64,000 nucleotides of DNA from Rheum nobile (taxonomy: Eukaryota; Streptophyta; Magnoliopsida; Caryophyllales; Polygonaceae), in NCBI GenBank assembly GCA_027886185.1, contig WOAB01000524.1, positions 10,868,001 through 10,932,000 on the forward strand, written 5' to 3'. Below, one piece after another: positions 36,041-46,343 of the stretch. Position numbers and translations under genes: made by a program. The notes beneath the pieces were generated by a model, which was given only the letters and a program-made list of their open reading frames with translations, searched no databases and was not told the origin of the DNA. The first letter of the stretch is position 1. Each line of letters starts with the position of its first letter.

Positions 36041-37378
36041 ATAATAGTTTCGTCCTCGAAACTAGAGTCAAACAAGCTCGGATAACTGCGTCGCATAACC
36101 GACTCTAATATATACAGGACTTGTCGAAGAATGATCTTCCTTGAGAATCAACTCTCTGATCTCTTTATCTGCCAACACACATAACCGATCTGAAATCACT
36201 ATATTCCATCTTCCTAAAAAAAAATCCGTACACTCTTCCCTGAGCAATCTCACTGCATCTCGTACTCAACATTCCATTACATTCAGCTGTATCTGTTCCT
36301 TCTCAAACCAAATTTCACTTTTCACCCTTCGCTAACTCCTGTTGCAATCCCGACTGAACTGTCAGACAAGCAACCACCTGCTCGAGAGTCGACTTCCTAC
36401 ACAAAGCATCAGCAACCACGGTAGCCCTTTTCTGATTGATATACAATATCTTTTCATAATCCTTAATCAACTCTAGCAATCATCTTTGCCTCATGATCAA
36501 TTATCTCTTATACAATTTGAGCTGACGAAAAGCATACGCAATGACCTTCCCATTCTGCATCAAAATGCAACCCAAACTTCACTTAGACACATCACCGTAG
36601 ATAACAAACCCTTTTTGTTTCATGAAGTAAAACCGACACTGACGCACTAATCAAACACTTCCTGAGTCCTTCGAAAACTCTCTCCTGACATTTCCCGTCC
36701 CAATCAAAATTCTTAGTCATACACAACCTGCCACAATCTGCCTGTAGCAACCTGCGCATTCTACTTTTCAACTCAGTCGAACCCACAGTTGCGAAATTCC
36801 ACTTTTCGATGTAGACTGAGTCATCTGTTTCTTATCGTCTCAAGCATCAATAATCTGATCAGAATCAACTATAGCAGTCTCCATAATCAATCATTCATCA
36901 ATACTCAAGGATTGTACAGCTATGCCTTACCATCAAAGTTCATCTCAGAACACAACCATATCTGAATGCGCTTAATCTGTCCTGCTCAACCCTAACAATA
37001 ACAGTAGCACACAACAATTCATACAGAATCATCACCACTAAACTACCTGCATCAACCTCTTGACGATAAGCCTAATGACCTCATCCTCTACCATACTCAT
37101 ACTCTTTAAACCTCTAGCACGTCCCACTTACCAGGGAACACACCATAAAATTTACTTAACAACATTAAACATCACATATGAAATTAATCATCAATACTCA
37201 ACATCACATATAAATATATCAAACATTAGCACAAAACATCACAAACAACCAATACTTACCAACGCAACTCACTACGGTTGACAGCAAGGATTCCTGTTCA
37301 CCCGATCGTTCATAACAACAACGTATAAAAATTCTCAAGTTTAAAACTCGAAAAGAACACATTTTTTTTTTGAAAAGA
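36041..37378 (-). pseudogene. Gypsy pol remnant (RT/RNase H)
   Basis: Minus-strand frames read FDWDGKCQE and a FEGLRKCLISA segment near 36690-36720, the connection between reverse transcriptase and RNase H in gypsy pol. RNase H-like phrases with frameshifts follow, then a VVADAL...RKSTLEQ word near 36400 that normally precedes integrase. Stops and deletions abound. It assigns the element to Ty3/gypsy, but no domain is complete. Confidence 0.7.
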
Positions 37379-37390
37379 GCTCTAATACCA
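37379..37390 (-). promoter_or_regulatory. Primer-binding site (initiator Met tRNA)
   Basis: Minus strand TGGTATTAGAGC matches 11 of 12 bases of the iMet PBS and lies 5 bp inside the 5' LTR edge. Confidence 0.9.
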
Positions 37391-37395
37391 ACTTC

Positions 37396-40300
37396 TGTAA
37401 CACCCCGGACCAGAGGTGCTACAGTGCCATAGTCCCGAAGGACTATAAGGCGGGTGAAATAAAAATTTGCAAAACATATCCCATACATAATATATACCAA
37501 AAGCAGCACAGCGGAAAAACCTGTAAAACCTGTCCAGAGTTTGAAACCACAATCAAACTTAACATACCGAAAATACAACACTTTACAAACCAAAAACCAA
37601 TACAACAAGTTCGACCACTTCAAGGTCCAAAACCAAAACGATACATACAATCAAGTCAAAATCTCAAACCAAAAGTAGAGTTCTCGACTCCAAAACCGAC
37701 GGTGATCAAGATCCTCCTTGCTGGCGCTAAATCTGCAAAGCCTGATTGACTGGGGGACCCGATACCCCAGCCAACCACGACACGTAAACCGCAGTTGGTC
37801 AGTATCGTGAAAGACTATGGCAAGATTCCTCAAGCCAAAACAGTTCAAAACACATACATATATCACCAATCAACTCACAACAACAACAACACGCCACACA
37901 ATATATAATATCATAACTATACTTAATCATATCAACCAACCAATGCCAACCACACATCAAAACATATACACCCACTATCACATACCATTCATTACACATC
38001 CTTATCCAACTCTTCACTATACTAACCTCAATCAATCCATCCTCAAACTCATCACAAGCATAAACGAATAAAACGTTCCAATCCAACTTCACTGACACGT
38101 CCAATCCATCCTTCTCTCTATTACTAATACCTCAATCAACAACTCTATGCACATACACATCTCTTACTACTGACTTACAACCAAAGCTAACCAATTATAC
38201 TGAACTCACTACTGCACTAACACAACAAAATCAATTAACCTTCACATCAACAAACACATAAGCATCAACGAGATAATCATCACATATAAACATAACAAAA
38301 TAACGATCCAGGCCAGCCACCCTTCTGGTGCCGCCGGTTCGTCAACCACGACTGCAACTCATACCTTCAAACTCAACTCGTATTGGCCCACACCCTCAAG
38401 ATGGGAAATCAATCTATACACTCAATCAACGCAACCGACCTTCATAACCCACTAGCTACCAACAACAACCATACCAACAGAAATTACCACCTTGACCAGA
38501 TACAATCAACCACTAAACACACGTAATTTAACAACCATAACCAATGGCCAACAATGGCCCACAACCACAACTAATAACAATCAACATCCAACATAACCCA
38601 ATTATCAACATACAACCAAATTACCAACACAACCACTTAGTCAAGTACATAATCAACATTCATCACAAATCCACGTATTCAGGTACACAACCAATATCAT
38701 TAACACAACCACTTAATCAAGTACACAACCAACATTCAACACATAACCAACACACACAACCACCAACACCTCCAATCCAACCTCCGTCTCCACCACCACA
38801 TCACCGGGTGAGACAATTCACAACATCTCCGTCTCCACCCCCACATCACCAAGGTGAGACAATTCACAACATCTCCGTCTCCACCCCCACATCACCAAGG
38901 TGAGACAATTCACAACATCTCCGTCTCCACCCCCACATCACCAAGGTGAGACAATTTACAACATCTCCGTCTCCACCCCCACATCACCAAGGTGAGACAA
39001 TTCACAACATCTCCGTCTCCACCCCCACATCACCAAGGTGAGACAATTCACAACCTCCAAAACCCACTATCCATCACCATACCAACCAATCAAACAACAC
39101 GACGACAGTCAAAATCACATAACCACACCTCATCACACATTATCACATATCATCACACACACATCATCACACATTATCACATATCCTCACACACACATCA
39201 TCACACAATATCACACACATATATATATATATATTCACCCAAGTAACTTTAAAATCAATAATCCAATCAAACCACATCAGTCCATCTACAACACGGGACA
39301 ATTACTAATGTACCCACACATTCACACACACACAATCCAACACACGCATACACACATTCAATCCAACACACACATACGATCCACACACACACATTCAATC
39401 CAACACACACATACGATCCACACACACACACACACATTCAATCCAACACACACATACGATCCACACACACAAACACACATTCAATCCAACACACACATAC
39501 GATCCACACACACACACACACACATTCAATCCAACACACCCACACGTTCCAACACACACACACACACACGTGTCAACAGACACTATCAACAACAATCAAT
39601 CACATTTAGTCACAATTGACTACCACGTCAACATTTAATCAAATACGATACAAGACAAATCATATCACACACACATACCCATATTCAACCAACCAACGGT
39701 AAACTTAATTATGAAATAAACTGGGCATAAAACAGTTTATAAAAATATAAAGTTAGCAAGAATCCTCTTGCCTCAAGTCGAACCACAACGACCTCAGAGA
39801 TCTCCAGTCAACTCGAACGAACCTGCGAAATCAATCCGAGCAAATCCCTGGCGTTAATTAACTCATACAAATCCACAACTAATAAACCCCCAATTCAAAC
39901 CCTAAATCATTCCTTAAACTTCCAATCTCAGCAACCCACACAAAATTAACCCAATTCCCAATACTCCAAAAATCAAGTTTGCTGCTCAATCCTACAAATT
40001 CAGCAAACAAATCAATGAATTCAGTCCAAATCCCACACAGCTCGGTCACATATATACATGTTCAGCCACGTTCTGAACTTCACAAAAAAATTGATTGAAG
40101 CACCTTACCTTGTCGTCAACCAAGCCACTGCTACCGGATTGGTTCCCTCGTCGCCGGAACACAGCAGAGCTTCAGCATCAGCAAAGCAGCAGCACGCAGC
40201 AGCCATGAACAGCAGCAATTTCGCCCAGCAGTTCCGACTTAGAAAATTTCGTTCTCCCTGCTCAGGACCCCAAATGCAATGATTCCAACTCGAGGAGTTA

Positions 40301-40693
40301 GATATACGAGTCTATTTTACCTCCTCAAAATTTCAGACCCACATAATGAGTGAGCAAACAGTTATTACCATTCTCCTGAGATGTCGCAGATGGGGCAACA
40401 ACACAGCAGTGGACAGCAGCCAGCAGCGGACAACCGGGGAGGAGGAGGAGCGGAGTGGTGTCCGAGTCGGGCTCGCCGGAGGAGAAACGACTTCGGCTGG
40501 CACAGGAGAAGGAGCGAACTCACCGGAGAAGGAGAAGGGAGCTCGGCTGAACACAAGGGGAGGGATCGTGAGAGAGAGAGAACCGAGAGAGTTAGGGATT
40601 TTAATCCCAAAAATTTCCATTTCTCCCCTTTTAAGCAAAAGCCATAGTTAATTTACCAAAATTCCATTACCTTATCTTATTTGGGGTATTTCA
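37396..40693 (-). repeat. 5' LTR of the 8-kb retrotransposon
   Basis: 3298 bp, TGTAACACCCCGGACC to GGGGTATTTCA, nearly identical to the partner LTR. It has the same 46-bp array (38781-39057) but shorter TA/CA microsatellites and an extra CAGCAAAG-containing insertion near 40175. Confidence 0.93.
38781..39057. repeat. 46-bp tandem repeat, six copies (5' LTR)
   Basis: Copy number equals that of the partner LTR. Individual base differences mark divergence since insertion. Confidence 0.95.
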
Positions 40694-40698
40694 ATGTA
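40694..40698. other. Target-site duplication (right), ATGTA
   Basis: Second copy of ATGTA. The interrupted coding sequence resumes here with TATGGCTATTTGAAGCTG. Confidence 0.9.
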
Positions 40699-41815
40699 TG
40701 GCTATTTGAAGCTGTAAAACCAGTTGCTTCAGCGTTGTGGATAAGGAGGCCTATCCACGCGGTCTACGATGGTCATTCGATTCACAACCGGATGTGATGG
40801 TTGTGGAGTCTTTGTTGGGGAAGGCCACATCCCGTTTTATTCCAAATGTGGTGTTAATAGAGGAAGAAGTTGAGGTGGAGGTCTTAAAAGGATGCAAATT
40901 TGTTGGAGAAGTGAAGGACAATTACTTTGACAAGGTAGTTGAGAAATTCGAGCTAAGTAATAAGAAGTCTATCAATGGTAGAAGAATAGGAAAGAGTGTT
41001 TCAGTCCATGCCCCGACTACGAAGTCCTCAGGCCTGGATGCAAGACATGCGATGTGCGCTATGAAAGAGCTTCATCAGCGTGTGAGTAATTTGAAAAACC
41101 AAGTGGAAGCAGGATATAGCGCTATCAAAAAATCATTGGGCATAATGGAACATATGATGAAGAAGAGGACATTCAACAACTCAGATATCCACAACAACTC
41201 AGAAGCAACAGATGATGAAGAAGAGGACATTGAACAGGAGGAAGGGGAGGTAATATAACTGTCAACAATTGTTATTCTATTTTTTAACTTAGATTTTTAT
41301 TTCCTGCAAGTTGAAGCAATATTTTTGTCGGAATGTAGGATAGGAATGTCATATTAAAAAGTTAAAATGTCACTTTTTTCAACTTGATATTGATACACTT
41401 AGTTATATTTCTTGTAAGTTAAAGCTATCTTTTTGCCAAACACTATAACATGAATGTCATAGTAACAAAATAGAATGTCTGTGTTTTATAAGTTGGATAG
41501 ATGCATGTAGGTTAGGGTTATTTCTTACAAGTTAAAGCTTAATTTTTGTCGAACTGTATTTTAGGAATGTCATATTTACAACTTAATATGTTTAGATTGA
41601 TGCACCTAGTTATAATTCTTGTAAGTTAAAGCTAATTTTTTATTTATTGAAGCAGAATGTTGTACAAGGTCGTGATGAGGATGTCGAAATGGATGGAATG
41701 TGTGTGTGTGTGTGGGGGGGGGGTCTGCTTCAAATCCCCTACAGGATGACGATGATGATGGTGACATTCAAGTCGACAATGGCAATTTAGGATATATGGT
41801 TGTTTTTTGAAAGCA

Positions 41816-42225
41816 AAAGGATGATGATGATGATGGTGCAGGCGACAATGCCAAGCTATCAGCTAAAGGTAGTGTAGAAAAGTAGAAGGATGATGATGTT
41901 GATGGTGCAGGCGACAATGGCAAGCTACCAGCTGAAGGTAGTGTTAAAAAGGAAAATGATGATTATGGTGCAAGCAACAATGCCAAGCTACCGGCTGAAG
42001 GTAGTGTAGAAAAGCAGAAGGATGATGTTGATGGTGCAGGCGAAAATGGCAAGCTACCAGTTGAAGGTAGTGTTGAAAAGGAAAAGGATGATGATGGTTC
42101 AGGCGACAATGCCAGTGTAGAAAAGCTAAAGGATGATGATGATGATGGTGCATGCAACAATGCCAAGCTACCGGTTGAAGGTAGTGTAGAAAAGCAGAAG
42201 GATGATGATGTTGATGGTCTAGTCT
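41816..42225 (+). repeat. Coding minisatellite in the protease linker, about 65-70-bp unit
   Basis: About six units encode variants of K-D-D-D-D-G-A-G-D-N-A-K-L-P-A-E-G-S-V-E-K. It is an acidic low-complexity linker between the DUF1985 and peptidase parts. Histidine-rich minus-strand ORFs here are shadows. Confidence 0.85.
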
Positions 42226-43358
42226 AGGATGAGGGGAAATATGGAGAAACGATGACAAAAGAAGAAGCAAAGGTGGAAGGAGAAGAAAAGGCTTGTGAAA
42301 TTGAAGAAAAAGATAACAAAGAACGAAAAGTATTCAAAAGGAAGACTCGTTCAAAAAAACAGAAGGATGGTGCAATTCAGTTTGAGGGGGAAACTACAAA
42401 ATGGACGACAAAAGAAGTTGAAGTATGCATCAATAATTAAAGATGATGACATACTTTTATAACTCTTCCAACATCTTATTTATGAGAAAAAGTTAATGCA
42501 GACGCTAGCTGTAGCGACAAAAGAAGATGAGGTGCAAGGAGACGCTACCAAAGAAACAATTGGAGTCTCAACAAGAAAAATACGCTAAAAAAAATAATAC
42601 AACTGCTGAACAGAGGGACTATCCTGTCAGGAAGAGAGGACTGTCCAAACAAGCCGATAATCCCAAACGATGCAAGGTTTCAACGTCCAAAGGTATTTTC
42701 AGACACGACTAGATTGTGCCGTTGGTTAGACTCGAAGGAAAGGTTAGGAAGTTATCCCTCATGTCTTGATGATATGAACGCGTGTTTGAGATGTTGTTAA
42801 TTAAACTATCTTATGATGTAGTGAGGAATTTGAGTCTCCAACTGGAGAACATCTACAGAAGGATTTTTTTGAAATATTGTTACAACCAATGGGGTGACTG
42901 AGATCTCGGGTAAGCCTCCTTCATTTTTTATATAAATATTCGGTGCAACAAGTCTTCAATTTCTGGTATGACATCTATTATATTTTTTGTTTGTGGCACT
43001 TGGACGAATGTATGTATTATCTTGGTTGTCGTGTGCGTGACAAACCAGTAGCAATATTGGACATTTATTTTCATCGGAACTTGGACAAGGAAATGAAGAG
43101 ATGGTTGTCAGATAAGGAAAATTATGTTGCTGATCCATCTAAGATGAGATACCTGCACTTTATGGTAAGGATTGGAAGGACGTGGATCGTATATACCTCC
43201 CCTTCAATTTCAAGGAGAAACATTTGGTAGCTCTGGAGATAGAACTGAGTAAATGGTCTGTCACTGTATACGATCCCGACGTCAATTTGTTCAAATTGTC
43301 GGACGTCCATAGGTTCCTTCAACAATTGACATTTATTCTGCCTGTTATGATAGCACAT

Positions 43359-45310
43359 TATGAGCCTAGAGCTGGACAAAACCGATCGTGAACCGGGGAA
43401 CCAAACCAGAACCAGATCAAACCCTGAACAGGATCGGGCCGGAACCAGACCGACGGTTCAAGGTCCCGGCCGGTTCAGGTTCAAGACATCTTTGAACCGA
43501 TGAACCGGCGGTTCTATCGTCGGTTTAACCGGAGGTTCAACCGCTGGTTCAACCAGAGGTTAACCGACGGTTGAACCGGAGGTTAACCGGCGGTTCAATT
43601 AAAAAAAAACATAAAAAAAGAAAAACCTATTAAAACCGTAAACCCTCCGAAAACTATAAACCCTAAAACTATAATCCCTAAAGTCCTACTACATCCTACA
43701 TTAATAATATTACCCTTTAAATCTTAAAAAAGTTACAAAAATCATAAACACATTAAAAAACGTTCAAATAATTAAATATAAAAAAACCTAAACCATAAAC
43801 CGTACTCTACAAAACCTTAAAATACAAACTCTTAACCCTAAAACTATAAACTCTAACCTAAATCATATTACATTACCCTTTAAATCCTAAAAAATTTACA
43901 AAAATCATAAACACAATAAAAAACGTTCAAATAATTAAATATAAAAAACCGTACCATAAATCATAAACTCTACAAAAGCTTAAAATACAAACCCTTAACC
44001 CTAAACCCTAACCTAGATCATATAATGTTACAACTTACAATACCCCTTAAATCTTAAAAAAGCTACAAAAATCATAAACACATTAAAAAATGTTCAAATA
44101 TTTAAATATAAAAGAACCTAACCATAAACCATAAACTATACAAAACCTTAAAATACAAACCCTTAACCCTAAAACTATAAACCCTAAACTAAATCATATA
44201 ATGTTATAACTTACAATATCCTTTAAATCTTAAAAAAAGCGACAAAAATCATAAGCACTTTAAAAAACGTTCAAATAATTAAATATAAAAAACTAACCAT
44301 AAACTCTACAAAACCTTAAAATACAAACCCTTAACCCTAAACTATAAACCCTAACCTAGAGTCCTAAATCCTACAATACCCTTTATATCTTAAAAGAACT
44401 ATAAAAATCATAAACACATTAAAAAATGTTAAAATAATTAAACATAAAAGAACCTAACCATAAACCATAAACTCTACAAAACGTTAAAATACAAACCCTT
44501 AATACTAAACTATAAACCCTAACCTAGATCATATAATCTTATAACTTACAATACCCTTTAAATTGTAAAAAAGTAAAAAAAAAAAACACATTAAAAGCGT
44601 TAAAATAATTAAATATAAAACAACCTAACCATAAAATACAAAACCTTAAAATACAAACCCTTAACCCTAAACTATAAACCCTAATCTAGATCATATAATG
44701 TTACAACTTACAATATCCTTTAAATCTTAAAAAAGTTACAAAAATTATAAACACATTAAAAAATGTTAAATTAATTAAATATAAAAGAACCTAACCATAA
44801 ACTATACAAAACATTATAATACAAACCCTTAACCCTAAACTATAAACCCTAACCTAGATCATATAATATTACAACTTACAATACCCTTTAAATCTTAAAA
44901 AAGCTACAAAAATCATAAACACATTAAAAAAGATTCAAATAATTATATTTAAAAAAACCTAAACCATAAACCATAAACTCTACAAAACCTTCAAATAAAA
45001 ACCCTTAACCCTAAAAACCATTTTTTCATTAAACCCCTAATTAAACCTTAAAAAAAAGCTAAATCTTTTTAAAAGGAAAAAAAAACTAGCCATTGTGAAC
45101 CGGGTGAACCCTAAAAACCCTTTTATTTTATTTTATTTTTCTTATTTTATTTTATTTTTTTGAACCGGGTTCTGAGCCGGACCCTGAACCAGATTTCAAA
45201 CCGGCGAGAAACCGCCCGAACCTGAACCGGACCACCGGTTCCGGGGATTTTCCGGTTCAAGGTTCCCTTGAACCGGCGGTTCATGAACCGTGTCCAGCTC
45301 TATATGAGCC
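43359..45310. mobile_element. Non-autonomous hAT element with 8-bp TSD
   Basis: The element proper is 43367-45302 (1936 bp). Terminal inverted repeats are TAGAGCTGGACA and TGTCCAGCTCTA, and the 8-bp target duplication TATGAGCC lies at 43359-43366 and 45303-45310. 8-bp TSDs and a TAGxGCTGGxCA terminus are hAT hallmarks. Subterminal regions are packed with GGTTCAACCG/CGGTTCAACCGG words in both orientations. No transposase is encoded; the middle is a tandem array. Confidence 0.92.
43730..44920. repeat. ~167-bp tandem array inside the hAT element, eight copies
   Basis: The word ACAAAAATCATAAACACATT recurs near 43735, 43898, 44065, 44242, 44399, 44575, 44738 and 44905. Each unit also has AACCCTAAACTATAAACCCTAA and TACAATACCCTTTAAATCTT. 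The CCCTAAA words are interspersed, not a telomere array. Confidence 0.9.
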
Positions 45311-45611
45311 CTTGGCAACAATTTATGATGATAGGGGGAAAATCCCCTAAATGTGACTCGTGTTCCTACATTGGAGATAAACAAGAGAGGGTAAGTTGTT
45401 GACACAAATTGTTCAATATTTGGTTTGAAAGTGGTTATAATATGAGGAAACTAACTTCAATTTTTACTTGTGCAAGGGCGATTGCGACGTCTTCATGTTC
45501 AAGTACATAGAAATGCTAAGTTCCGGACGTCAAAACATCGTGAATATGGGTAACAAGCTTGTGGATCACTATGGAGAAAGGATAGCCGTTAACATTTTCG
45601 ATATGAAGTGA

Positions 45612-46343
45612 TTTGACTAGTGAAGGATATCTTATTTTATGTAATGTTTGGGGTAGTTGGGATAGTGTGGTATGATTCCGATTGTGTAGTTTTTGCTAGA
45701 ATTGATTTGTCTTGGTGACAATAAGTGGTGTTCAAATTATTTTGGAAATCTAGCAAAATTGGTTGGTGCATTTCTTCTTGGCTAGATGTAGCTGACAATT
45801 TTCGTTGTAGATGCATACTTCCTGTCGGTTGTTTTCATACTTTCTGTCAGTGAAGTTTATAGTTTGCATACTTCCTGTCAAATGTGTTCATACTTTATGT
45901 CACTGAAGTTTATATTTTGCATATTTCGGATTTTTGTCACATTGTATAATTCTATTGTCGGAATTATCATTTTCTTTTGGTTGTTTTGGGATTATAAAAA
46001 TATTTTTTTAATAATATTTGTTTCTGTTTACCTTTTTGTTTTATTATTATGAAATTATAAAAAGGTAAAATAAATTCTTTTTCAATAAAAATGTAAGACT
46101 AAGCCCTGTTATCCCCCAAAGCCGTTCCATTTCCCCCAAATTCCCTCCAAAAAGCTTATTCCCGAAGCTTCTTCCTCATTAATGCGATTCTGCAACTTCC
46201 AATTTCTTCCTCATCTCTCCATTGTTGCTATTTCTCTTTCTTCAACCCAAACCCGACATTTTCCGCCATTCACTTTTTCTTACTCCCCCCTCTCCGAACT
46301 GATCCTCAACCTCTGAACCTCATAACAAAAAAAACCCTAGAAA
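45612..46343. other. Intergenic between two DUF1985/Ulp1 genes
   Basis: Contains two to three copies of CATACTTCCTGTCA-GTGAAGTTTATA (45807-45925). From about 46100 there is a CT-rich leader with TTCCCTCCAAAA, similar to words at 55920 and 60690 on the other strand, which may be shared MULE subterminal or leader sequence. Confidence 0.4.

Larger units (their letters stand above)
32713..40693 (-). mobile_element. Ty3/gypsy LTR retrotransposon, 8 kb, internally deleted, with TSD ATGTA
   Basis: Two long LTRs (32713-36027 and 37396-40693) in direct repeat, beginning TGTAACACCCC and ending GGGGTATTTCA, enclose only 1.37 kb. The PBS beside the right LTR and the purine tract beside the left LTR show minus orientation. 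The internal remnant has RT/RNase H traces but no gag or integrase, so it is a deletion derivative that would need another element's proteins. LTRs look about 98% identical over the first 700 bp by eye, so this is the youngest large insertion here. It landed in the DUF1985/Ulp1 gene. Confidence 0.93.
31776..45611 (+). pseudogene. DUF1985/Ulp1-type cysteine protease (MULE passenger), split by two transposons
   Basis: Family members pair an N-terminal DUF1985 domain with a C-terminal Ulp1 (C48, SUMO-protease-like) peptidase and are carried by MULEs. A short exon at 31776-31787 (MARK) is followed by an intron and an exon at 31906-32596. That exon carries DUF1985 motifs: SHVDWQRIIDGPF, ETWYDLQGHLLHFSMKEFTL, VTGLSCGKI and NGLPMAFQ. 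It contains three in-frame stops (probable CAG/CGA changes) and one or two frameshifts. The next coding part resumes at 40695 after the LTR retrotransposon: VDKEAYPRGLRWSFDSQPD, then an acidic linker. The peptidase has His in KEKHLVALEI (about 43210), Asp in VYDPD (about 43270), the hAT insertion at 43367-45302, and Cys in GDCDVFMFKYIE (45483). It ends at TGA 45609-45611 and cannot be functional. Confidence 0.8.

Noticed and set aside
34098..39057. CRISPR-like direct repeats
   Set aside because: The 46-bp units are contiguous with no unique spacers and sit inside LTRs of a plant retrotransposon.
43620..45020. Interstitial telomere array
   Set aside because: CCCTAAA words occur but are scattered within a 167-bp unit and not in tandem heptamers.
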